DNA of 64,000 nt, taken from Microplitis mediator. Taxonomy: Eukaryota; Arthropoda; Insecta; Hymenoptera; Braconidae. Shown piece after piece: positions 1-17,399 of this stretch. The stretch spans positions 17,841,781-17,905,780 of the forward strand of contig NC_079977.1 in NCBI RefSeq assembly GCF_029852145.1. The letters run 5' to 3'. Made by a program: the position numbers and the translations under genes. Each line of letters starts with the position of its first letter. The first letter of the stretch is position 1. The notes beneath the pieces were generated by a model. It made no database searches. It saw only the letters and a program-made list of their open reading frames with translations, and was not told the DNA's origin.

Positions 1-340
1 TCGTGTCTGATCAGATCTAATTATACATAGATTTATATATAATTAGAACTGATCATATATAGGCTTATATATGGTTATATCTAGCCTTCATTAGTTAGAT
101 CTTATCAGATCTAATTATATATGTCTACATATAATTAGAGCTGATCATATATAGACTTATATATGATTAAGCCTAGCCTACATCATCCAGGTCTGATCAG
201 AACTAATTATATACAGGTTCATATATAATTACATATAATTCCATGTATAACCATATATAATCATATATAATTCCATATGTGATTATATATAATTATGTAT
301 GATCTCATATATAATCATATATATTCAGATAAAATCATTT
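1..340. repeat. Degenerate palindromic array (TCTGATCAGATC / ATATATAATTA words)
   Basis: Repeated variants of CTGATCAGATCTAATTATA and TATATATAATTAGA in both orientations. The same array opens unit B (11558-11800) and unit C (21614-21950) with small length changes, so it predates the duplication. No coding potential. It uses the same TCTGATCAGA word as the element in intron 2 of the IR genes. Confidence 0.7.
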
Positions 341-1217
341 TGTCAAATCAACTATCAGAAGTTCTCTATCGAAAAAAGTTGTCTTTTTTCACCCTCACTT
401 TTGGGAAACGAACCTAATTTCATATTATGACTATGCACTAACATGTATCACAAGATATGTATGTATAAAACTTTTTAAATAGATTAGGTGGAAAATACCT
501 TCTTTTTCAGCTGCCGAATGGCTTTTTCATTTATTATATGGGTGTCTAGGTACCCACAATTTCCTAAATGTATTTCCTATATGGGAATCCAAATACCCAT
601 GGATATAAATCTATACACTCCTATATTAATTCCTACGGATTCTTACACAAATTTATGTTTCTTATATAGACTCTGATGGGTTCTCATGCAACCCCACATC
701 AATATGTTTTGATAGGGATTGTTTTTCTCAACTTTCAATAATTCGTCCCAGTCTTCGGGACTGGCGATTCGCGCAGTCAATTATTGCCGTAAAATTTTGA
801 AAATAATTTTCACTATGATTGTTAAATATTTTTAATTCACGTTATTCAAATATCGAAATTGAATTTGCATAAAATATGTCGGTCACTGAATATTTCCTAC
901 CAAATCGATTTCTCGCACAGCAACATGTTTAGAAGGGACAGTTGACAACAGGCGCAAAAACAGTGCATGTGCATTAAATTAAAAGCTCACACATGTAACA
1001 ATCGAATGGCTAATGGACACGTATTTTTTGCGACATCGCAAAAAGGAATATTACTCATTTATTTATTTTACTGCGTTAGTTACAGCAAAAGCGTCAAAGA
1101 GAACAGACGCGTATTTAGCCGGCATCTATTTATTGATTTTACTTCGTAGTTTAATAAATAACAGTAACAATAAAATTTTAATTTATATAAAGATCTGAAT
1201 AATTTCCTATAATCGTA
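341..1217 (+). promoter_or_regulatory. 5' flank and candidate promoter of IR gene A
   Basis: Non-coding stretch conserved upstream of genes A, B (about 12540-13419) and C (about 22010-22898), and recognisable but more diverged upstream of gene D (about 42080-42367). A TATATAAAG box lies at 1184-1192, with exact counterparts at 13386-13394 and 22865-22873, always 26 nt before the ATG. The small ORFs here are not conserved as proteins. Whether the conservation reflects regulation or only recent duplication cannot be told from A-C; similarity around 960-1140 in the older copy D favours some constraint. Confidence 0.45.
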
Positions 1218-6849
<5,632 letters not shown>

Positions 6850-7357
6850 TTCCCACTAAAACATCGCGTGAGTTTATTTGCAACGACATATTTACTTTTC
6901 GATTGGTATTCCGTGTTGATAGCTTTAAATTGTAATCGCGCACCTATATTAATGGTCCACTGCGTTTCGGGCCTAAAACAAAAAATCCCCGACAAACCAT
7001 CCCTGACACAATATCCTCGTGATATAAACGTCCCTGCCACAAAAAATCATCACAGCATAATATTCATGAAAATAAATGTTTTTCATGTATTCATGTAGTT
7101 GAATCATGATTAATTGTTATATATTTATATATATCAAGTCCTTTACACTTGTTGATAAATAAAACTACACATCAACTATATGTTGCTTTAAGCCAACAGA
7201 TGGCATGATACAATAATCCTGCAATGGTGCCGAATATAGTCATTCCATATTATTATAGCATAATGTTGATCAGACATTCATATTTTTATCATAGTATAAA
7301 TATGAGATTGCAGAATAATCAATAATTGATATATATTTTTAAAAATAAATTTTTATA
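6850..7357. other. 3' flank of gene A
   Basis: Untranslated and intergenic sequence conserved after all four array genes (starting CCCACTAAAA, with AAAATCCC and GACAAAATATC motifs). AATAAA is at 7071-7076 and again near 7158. No further coding sequence. Confidence 0.5.
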
Positions 7358-8989
7358 CACTGGTCACAAAAATTAAGGGATAGAAAAAAAATCCGAAATT
7401 TTTTGGTGATTTTCAACATGCTGTTACTCGGTGAAAAATGGTCGTATAAGAAAATTAGAAAACGCAAATCGTAGCCTTAAGTTTCTAGTTTTCAGATCTG
7501 GACCTCAAAATTATTTATCATGTACGGTTCCGGAAGAATCATAAGGAAACCAGCGAAGAAAAAATTTTCAAAATTTTTGCTGGTCTTTTAATACCTATAT
7601 GGGCGACAATAAATTTTTTTGAATAATCCGACTGTCTGACTTTTCTCGGAAATTTTATGCCCTTTAATTTGGTGGCGTTAAAAAGTCTCTACGATGATTT
7701 GGCGCCGAGTTATCATTGATCAAAGCAAAAAAGTCCATTTTGGCTTTGATAATCAATAACTCCGGATGTATTGGTCGTACAGAGAATGGAAGCAGGGTTT
7801 TGAAAACTGGAAAACATTCTCTATAAGGCAAAATTAGTGGCATTTAATAGAAAAATTTTTTTCCAAAAATTTTTTCTTTTAAAATTTTTCTTTTTGTTGT
7901 ATCCGCAATGATTTATCATTGTCAAAAAAAATTCCTCAATTTTTTGTACCGCTGTAACTGCATCTGCTTTAAATGTCAACTTAAAAAACATACGCTTTGG
8001 GTAACGGTACTGCCGGCGGAAAAAACATTGAGGAATTTCGTTCGACAATGATAAATCATTGCAGATACAACAAAAAGGAAAATTTTGAAAAAAAAAATTT
8101 TTGAAAAAAAAAATTTTTGGAAAAAAAAAATTTTTTTCAAAATTTTTTGTTTTTTCAACTTTTTTCGACAATTAACCTTTTTGATCAAAGAAATGAAGGT
8201 TATCGGTGCAAAAAACATTTTCAAATCGAATAAATGAACAAAAACCGAGAAACTACCAATTATGGTGATCTTTGACAAAATCGATAAATTTAAAGCTTCG
8301 GGGCACTAAGAAAGAAAAATCACAGCGATTTGTAATTTTTAGGGTTTTTTCAGGACACTTTGAGGTTGAAAAAAAGACGAAGATATCCTTTGTTCATCCG
8401 TTATATCCAAAGTTATAGCAAGATTTCCAAATATCCTTAAATTTGTGAATTTTGACCTGTTTTTTATTAAGCAATATCGCTTTAAAAAAAATTTTTCTAC
8501 CAAATGCCACTAATTTTGCTTTATAGAGAATGTTTTCCAGTTTTCAAAACCCTGCTCCCATTCTCTGTACGACCAATACATGCGGAGTTATTGATTATCA
8601 AAGCCAAAATGGACTTTTTTGCTTTGACCAATGATAACTCGGCACCAAATCGTCGTAGAGACTTTTTCACGCTGCCAAATTAAAGGGCATAAAATTTCCT
8701 AAAAAATTCATACGGTTTAATTATTCAAAAAAATTAATTGACGCCCATATAGGTATTGAAAGACCAGCAAAAATTAAAAAAATTTTTTTTTCGCTGGTTT
8801 TCTTATGATTCCTCCAGAACCGTACATGATAAAAAATTTTGAGGTCCAGATCTGAAAACTAGAAACTTGAGGCTACAATTTGCATTTTTTAATTTTCTTA
8901 TACGACCATTTTTCACCGAGTTACAGCATATTGAAAATCACCTAAAAATTTCGGATTTTTTTTCCAGCCCTTAATTTTTGTGACCAGTG
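7358..8989. mobile_element. 1.6-kb foldback element with TA target duplication
   Basis: TA at 7356-7357 and 8990-8991 flanks ends CACTGGTCACAAAAATTAAG and its near-perfect inverse. The two arms pair over several hundred bases each (for example the GACGCCCATATAGG and CCAATACATCCGGAG regions). The matching place in unit C (about 30215) is uninterrupted, so this is a recent insertion. The TA duplication and the CACTG-like end suggest a non-autonomous Tc1/mariner relative. No transposase remains. Confidence 0.75.
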
Positions 8990-10758
8990 TATTTATAAAA
9001 TTTTCACTTGATTTTTATTTTTTATTGTTCTTGATAATATACTCTATAAAATATGTATTACAATATGCATTTTTTTCACAGATTTTGTGTGCGTGGAATT
9101 ATAAAATATATAAACTTATAGGGGAGCCTGGGGCACGAAAGCCCCCTAAAGCTGGTTTATTTCTTTTTGTGACTTTTAACCATCAAATTCGTGGATTTTT
9201 CGTCTATTTCAGAAGAATCAGTCGAAATTTTACATAAAATCGATAAAATTTTTTTTTTTTATTTTCCGTCAATATATGACCTGTAGAATGTTTTTATCAT
9301 ATATTCGGCTAATATGTGATATGTGGGGTGAAAAGGACTACTAAAAAAATAAAAATTGTAACGAAATATTAACTTGACGAAAAATAAAAAAAAAAAAATT
9401 TTTTCGTCACAATTTTTTTTTCAAGTGGTCTATTTTGCCCCACACATCACACATTGACCGAAAATATGATAAAAACATCATAGAGGTTATGACGGAAAAT
9501 AAAAAAAAATTTTTTACCTAATTTTTTAGGGCGGCCTTCTTGCCCCAGGCTCCCAAACGCTTGAAACAATACTGTGACCTTTTTCACCGGTTATATGTAT
9601 GTGTGATTATGAAATATATAAACCGATACACTCGCAATAGTATCGTATTAATTTCAAAAAAAATTAGACCAATACTTTTTGGAAAATTCTCGTCAATGAA
9701 ATAACTGATATTAGTTAAAAAAAAAAAAAAAAAAAAAGTTAAATAATGAAGAGATGTAAAAAAAAAATGCAACAATATTTTGTCATGGGGATATTTTGTC
9801 TGGGTATACTTCGTCGCGAGTGATTTATATCGCAGGGATATTTTGTTGGGGATATTTCGTCTTAAGCCCAAAACGCGTGTCACCTATATTTAAACTGTTT
9901 GATTCTATTACCAACTTCAAAGTTTAAATGTACAATGTACATTAATGTAAGAAATTATGATTTTCTAATATTGATAGTGACTAAATTTACTCTAAGCATA
10001 GAAAACCAGCCGAAAAATATGAAAAAATCATTTCTTCAGAATTGTCGGCTGGTCCATTTTGCCCCAGGTGCCATGCGTAGGGCTAAAAATGCGCAAATAT
10101 ATCGGATTTATAGATCTTGATTTTTATTTTATGATTGAAAATAATTTGAACTTGAGAATTTTATATAACATTGAATTATTTCAAATTATAATTTTATAAT
10201 GATACAATGAGAAAAAATTTAGATGTTTCAAATCATTTATAACAGAGCTATGCTGGTACTCTGGTTGTCCTTACTAAGGACGCCACTGGAAGTAATACGG
10301 CCTCTCAGAACCAGATGTTGAATCGTTAGGGTCGGTGTGATTTTATAATTGTAAGAGAAGGAAGAGGAAGGATAATTAATAAATAAATTAGATTTATTTG
10401 ATTTAACACTTTAATATCTTTTATTTATTTAACCTTGACAACCTTTTATTAATTAACCTTATTATAAACCTTATAACCTCATAAACCTTATATGTCAACT
10501 ACCTTTGACGATTACACACACCCGATAGAAATTAATTTTGTATGATCATATATAAGTCAATATATAATCAGATCTGAAAATTGGCCAGATCTGATCATAT
10601 ATAATCATATATGATTAGATCTAATCATGCATGAACGAATAGAGTCATTTTTAACATCTCATTGAAAATATCCGTAAATCATTAATTAAGTGATTTAATT
10701 AGGATTTATTGTCTTCATTAATATAAATGTTGGTTCAATTCAAATTTAAAAAAAAAAA
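8990..10758. other. Repeat-rich 3' flank of unit A, with a small GGGAGCCTGGGGC MITE at 9122-9554
   Basis: At 9122-9554 an inverted-repeat element begins GGGAGCCTGGGGCACGAA and ends with its inverse; unit B keeps a part near 20130-20275. The rest is flank shared with units B and C: poly-A runs, a block at 10220-10400 (GGTCGGTGTGATTTTAT) and AACCTTATAA-like runs at 10430-10500. No convincing gene. Confidence 0.5.
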
Positions 10759-11435
<677 letters not shown>

Positions 11436-11473
11436 TTTAAAAAAAAATTACTGTCGGTAAACTATGATTATAA

Positions 11474-11520
11474 CACGGGGTCCCGCGACCAATTAATGAC
11501 CCACGTCGATGCTGCTTAAC
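11474..11520 (-). repeat. 5S rRNA-derived fragment
   Basis: On the minus strand it reads GTTAAGCAGCATCGACGTGG, close to the internal region of 5S rRNA (GTTAAGCAGCRTCGGGC). Sequence further on (GGGACCCCGTG) also resembles 5S but with gaps. A second copy is at 21531-21575, at the next unit border, and a better 5S match is at 48645-48700. Too short to be a 5S gene; probably a SINE-type remnant. Confidence 0.5.
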
Positions 11521-11857
11521 ATAGACATATATTTAACTACAGATAAGTTTATATCAATCGTGTCTGATCAGATCTTAATATATATAGACTTATATATAAT
11601 TAGACCTGATCATATATAGACTTATATATGATTAAGCCTAGCCTACATCATTCAGGTCTGATCCGATCGAATTATAAATAGGTTCATATATAATTATATA
11701 GAATTCCATGTATAATCATATATAATTCCATATATGATTACATAAAATTATGTTTGATTTCATATATAATCATATATACTCATATATAATCATGTGAAAT
11801 CATTTTGTATCGGGCTTTGTTTACGTGAAAGTTAGTTAGGTACATAACCTATATAAT

Positions 11858-12524
11858 CCTCACTAGAATTTTTTCCTGATTTGCCTGAAGTACCATAAGG
11901 ACCTTATCAGGTTAATATAAGGTGTGCCTTATTAGGGCAAGCCTGACAAGTTCCTCGTCAGGATATCCCTATTCAAAAAGAAGTTATTTGCCATCAGGTC
12001 GACCCGACGAGTTCCTGATCAGGACCACGTCAGGATATCCTTATTCATAAAAAAGTTATCCCATCCCTTTAAATATTCCATTTACACGCTAAAAATTGAA
12101 CAAAGTACAAAAGAATGTTATATAAAAATCACGTCAATCATTGCAGCACAGATTTTTTACTTCTTCATCAGTTATTCTTTGACATCATAATGAATATTAT
12201 ATTTACACTTTCGAGATCACATGTGTATGTCAGCGCAGTGGATAGCATCGAGGACTTTGAATCGAAAGGACGCAGGTTCGAGCCTAGACGTCTTAGGGAT
12301 TTTTTCATCATTTACTTCCTCTAATTAATGCTTTCAATACGATAGATAACATTCTTGATCGAATTAAAATTCTCTTACTTTTTTTTTGCAATTTAATACG
12401 TTTTTTAAAATAATTACTAATAAGGTAATCCTGATAAGGATTTGATGAGGATATCCTGGTAAGGTCCTGATAAGGCAACCCCGATAAGGACCTCGTCAGG
12501 CCCTTATGAAAAATACTAGTCGGG
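11858..12524. mobile_element. CCCGACTAG-type MITE with CCTGATAAGG word arms
   Basis: Left end CCTCACTAGAATTTTTTCCTG, right end ACTAGTCGGG. The arms are filled with variants of CCTGATAAGG and CCTGACGAGG in both orientations. A tRNA-like module lies near the centre (12217-12299). Unit C keeps the uninterrupted sequence near 22000 (TATAATGTATTG). A fuller copy is at 52915-53743 and a half copy at 14069-14260. Confidence 0.7.
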
Positions 12525-13419
12525 AATGTATTGTCAATTAAACTATCTGAAGTTCTCAATCGAAAATAGTCGTTGTCTTTTTTTACCCTCACTTTTAGAA
12601 AACGGACCTAATTTCATATCATGACTATGCACTAACATGTACGACAAGATATGTATGTATGAAAGTTTTTATATAGTTTTTTTGGAGAATCTACCTTTTA
12701 TTTCGGCTGCCGAATGTTTTCTTCATTTATTATGTGGGTGTCTAGGTACCTACAATTTCCTAAATGTATTTCCTATATGGGAATCCAAATACCCATGGAT
12801 ATTTATATAAATCTATACACTCCTATATTAATTCCGACGGATTCTTACACAAATTTATATTTCTTATATAGACTCTCATGGGTTCTCATGCCATCCCTCA
12901 TCGATATTTTTTGATAGGGATTGTTTTTCTCAACTTTCAATATTTCGTCCCAGTCTTCGAGACTGGCGATTCGCGCAATCAATTATTGCCGTAAAATTTT
13001 GAAAATAATTTTCACTTTGATTGTTAAATATTTTTAATTCATGTTATTCTAATATCGAAATTGAAATCGCATAAAATATGTCGGTCACTGAATAATTTCT
13101 ACCAAATCGATTTCTCGCACAGCAACATGTTTAGAAGGGACAGTTGACAACAGGCGCAAAAACAGTGCATGTGCATTAAATTAAAAGCTCACCCATGTAA
13201 CAATCGAATGGCTAATGGACACGTAATTTTCGCAACATCGCAAAAAGGAATAGTACTCATTTATTTATTTTCCTGCGTTAGTAACAGCAAAAGAGTCAAA
13301 GAGAACAGACGCGTATTTAGCCGGCATCTATTTATTGATTTCACTCCGTAGTTTAATAAATAACTGTAACAATAAAATTTTAATTTATATAAAGATCTGA
13401 ATAATTTCCTATAATCATA

Positions 13420-16400
13420 ATGACGCGAGTGGGAAAGACGATTTTGTGTTTTTTATTTGTAAGTGCAGTCGAGAGCCACCTCATCGAAAACTTAAATTCT
13501 TCATCTTCAGCAATTAACGATCTTCCGATTTTACAAAAACACACGGTAAGTTAGATTTCATATAAAGCAAGCAATAAATGACTATTCAATTAAATTACTT
13601 ACTTTGAACAGAGAAAATTACTGGAATTGTGTTTTCCCAATCGACTGAATCCTGTGGCTATAACTAAAGACTTGGCTGATATTGTTTATGGAATGCAAGA
13701 CAATAAAGAAGGAAATATTTCTGTTATCATAATAGATGCCAAATTAAACTGGAGAAATTACGGATATGATTCAAATTTCATCGTGTTTCCATCTTACCCG
13801 ACTGTTGTTTTGTCAGCCGATTCACTCAAAGGCGAGTGCTTCGAAGCTTTCTCGTTGAAGGTATCTATCAACGTGATAAATAAAAGTAACACATTTTAGG
13901 CCAATGATCATACTGAGTTGAACTATATATCCGGGGAAAATTATTTAGATCTGACCTTATATATAAATACGATCAGACTCCATTATATCTACCCAACCAC
14001 CGTTTATATCCGGCCAGGTCTAATCAGATATAATTAAACCTGGGCTAGATACAATATTGGGCATGCCCGACTAGAATTTCTGTCTGATTTGCCTGAAGTA
14101 CCATAAGGACCTTATCAGGTTAATATAAAGTTTGCCTTATTAGGGCAAACCTGACAAGTTTCTCGTCAGGACCTCGTCAGGATATTCTTATTAAAAAAAA
14201 AGTTATTTGCCATCAGGTCAACCTGACGAGTTCCTGATCAGGATATCTCTATCAAACTTCCCTTCGAAGTCAATAATAAAATTAAAAAAACACAGTTTTT
14301 GACATTTTTTTTCGGATATTTGATATATAATTGCTCTGACCTAAGTCAAAACTCATTTAAATCTTGATTTTGATTACTGATATTTATTTTTTCCTCAATA
14401 CACTGTAAAAAGAGCGGTGTTAATAATGGACTCATTCTAAATCCGCTTGGTATTAAAATAAAATTACACCGGTGTTGGAAGAGTAATACAGCGGTGTTGA
14501 AAATACCGGTGTTAAATCGGGGTAACCAGTGTAAAAGCGGAGTAAAAACGGGATAACCAGTGTAAAAACGGAGTAATATCGGTGTAAAAGCGGAGTAATA
14601 CCGGTGTAAAAGCAGAGTAAACTGCGTCCGCTTGGAGTATTAACTTTAAAGATTATAAAACACAAAAAATGTCAGTCCTTTATAAAAATTAGTAAAGAAT
14701 ATCATTTATTAACAAGTATAGTGATCGAGTAAGTAAAAATATTCACAAAGTAAAATATTTTAACACTGGTAAAGAATATCTACACCGTCGGCGGCGTTAT
14801 TTTCACACCGCTTTCGGTGTTGAAATTTAACACCGCCAAGTTAACACCTACACCGCTTGGCCTTACCCCGGTGATTTTTTACAGTGTACCTTCATTTTAT
14901 TGAACATAATCGAGATTTAAAATTTGAAGACCGCTCGTTTATTAATGATTTTTTATTCTTAAGGGGTTATATCCACTTGTGAGGCAGAAAAAACGCGTTT
15001 TTTTGTGAATTTTTTTCCAAGAGGCATTTTATTTTATACATTAATGGAAAAAATGTACTTAAACAGAATTTGATGTACTTTAACAATCAGCGGTTTATTT
15101 AAAAAAATATTGGATCCTCTAGCTCCTGTAGATGATCTGCGGAGAGACCTCCAAAAAAAGGTGCTTGGCGGTGAGCAAGATATCTCTGGTCCAAATTATC
15201 TGAAAACCAAAAACCAAAAATATTCAGTTTTGTAATAAATAAATACAGGTAATGGTCGAAGGTCTAGTCAAAATTTTGATTTTTGACAAAATGGCGGCTG
15301 TTCAAAAAAAAAAATTCAATTTTTCATGAAAATTTTTCACTTCGAAGTGGCTTAAAAAATCGAAATTATTGTCCAAAACCTTATTCCTTCGATCATTACC
15401 TGAAAAATATATCTGAGTAAGTCGTGTAAAAATTTTAAACCGATCGGTTTAGCGGTTTCGGAGAAATTTTGCTCACCGACTCTGAAAACACGGTTTTGAG
15501 ATAAACGCGTTTAAAGTTTCGGGAACGATTTACACTAAATTAAAAATTTTTTTTTTCAACTTACATCGTGTCATCTATTCCAGCATCATAAGAGGAACCC
15601 TCTGCTTCGTCGTTTGCCTCCAAAATGTTTAATTGTTGTTGTCTACGAGCCATTCTCCCCTCGCGCGTCGACCCTTGCGCTATTGCGTCCGAAATTGAGA
15701 TGCGCTCTGCGTCGTCTTTACTCGCGTAGGAATGAGCATTGGGTCCAAGTGATAATCCCATAGCACTCATATAACATTTACTTGAATTAATTAAACTTTA
15801 CACACTGAGAAATACACAAACTGAGCACAAACACAACTTGTCTACGTGGAAATCACTTTTAACTGATGAATTCACATATTTTTAACTTAAAATTCCTCAA
15901 CATAGGTTTCAGGTATAAACTAGACCTTTTGTATTATTATTTTAGGGTCCCAAACACAATATAAGTCGAGAACAAAAGTATAGCGGCTACGAGAAATAGC
16001 TGCTACTCCGGCTCGCGCGCTGCCTACTTTCGAACGCTCGGAGACGTCCTTACTAATACGCTCATATCTCCGAAACTAATTGTCGGATCGATTTGAAATT
16101 TTCAGAGAATATTCTTGAATATATGTACATTCAAAAAATGACAAAAAAAAAATTCGATTTTTTGAAAATCACAAGTGGATATAACCCCTTAAATCTTCAA
16201 ACTTTAGCATAAAACGTCACTTGTTAGAGTTTGAAAAGCTCATAAAATAACAATCGCATGCAATAGTAGTTTCAATGTCCTTGAGCTCGTCAACAGCGGG
16301 AAGTTTTGGGACTGGCTCGCAGGGCCAACCGACGCCCAGATTTTTTTTTTTTTGCAATTTAATATTTCTTTTAATAGTGATCTCAGGAAAAAAAATCGGT

Positions 16401-17206
16401 CTATCGGTTTCCCCTGCGGGTAGGGCCAGCCCCAAAACTGCCCGCTGTTTTCGAGCTTCTTGATCTCTAAAACATTGTTGTGAATACATTTTCAAGCTCG
16501 AAGATACCTTTGTTTTTCGTTTTTATGAGCTTTTCGAGCTCTACAGGGTTACGTTTTATGTTAAAGATTAAAAATTTAGAATCTAAAATAATAAATGAAT
16601 GAGCGTTAGTTATATTTGTTCACAATTATGTTCAATAATTAGCTCAAAAATAAGTATTTACGTAAAACGTTGCATCTATATCGTGTAAGTATATCCTAAT
16701 ACGAGCGAACATGACGATTTTTAGGCAATCACTTCCAACGACATATATAAAGAAGAACATATTAGTTTTGAGTAATTATGTTCCGTAATTATTATGTTAT
16801 TCAATGAAAAAAGCAGATATTGATGTAACATTTATTATTCCGTTGACGACATCTCTCGAACGGATTATCTGATTGTGACGTTCTCGGCAGCAATCGAATG
16901 ATTTTATCGAGTTCTAGAGCTGATTAGATTTTTTAATTGATCGATTCGATAGTTTCCGGAATATTCAAGAAAAACGAAAAAAAAACGATCTTTATTTTCC
17001 ATTCTTCCGTCGACGATATCTATTGAACGGATTATCTGATTGAGACGTTCTTGGTGGCAATCAAAAGCTTCTATCGAATTCTGGAGCTGATTAGATTTTG
17101 GAATTGATCGATCCAACAGTTTTCACAATATCCAAAAAAACGAAAAAAAAAAATTTTTTTTCGTATTTCTTAAAAATCTCAGAGTTTATTTGACTAAATG
17201 GTCTTA

Positions 17207-17248
<42 letters not shown>

Positions 17249-17319
17249 CACACACACACATGCACACACACACATGCACACACACACATGCACACACACA
17301 CACACATGCACACACACAT

Positions 17320-17399
<80 letters not shown>

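Noticed and set aside
488..676. 62-codon frame upstream of gene A, also present upstream of gene B (12714-12914)
   Set aside because: The frame is broken upstream of gene C and length and reading differ between units; it lies in the conserved 5' flank and behaves as non-coding.
967..1149. 60-codon frame MCIKLKAHTCNNRMANGH conserved in A, B and C
   Set aside because: Conservation at protein level is no higher than the general identity of these recent duplicates, and the diverged copy upstream of D does not keep the frame. Treated as promoter flank.
10201..10520. Possible solo LTR (block with CGGCCTCTCAGAACC and AACCTTATAA runs, repeated in units B and C)
   Set aside because: No TG...CA ends, target duplication, primer-binding site or polypurine tract could be found; it is part of the duplicated flank.
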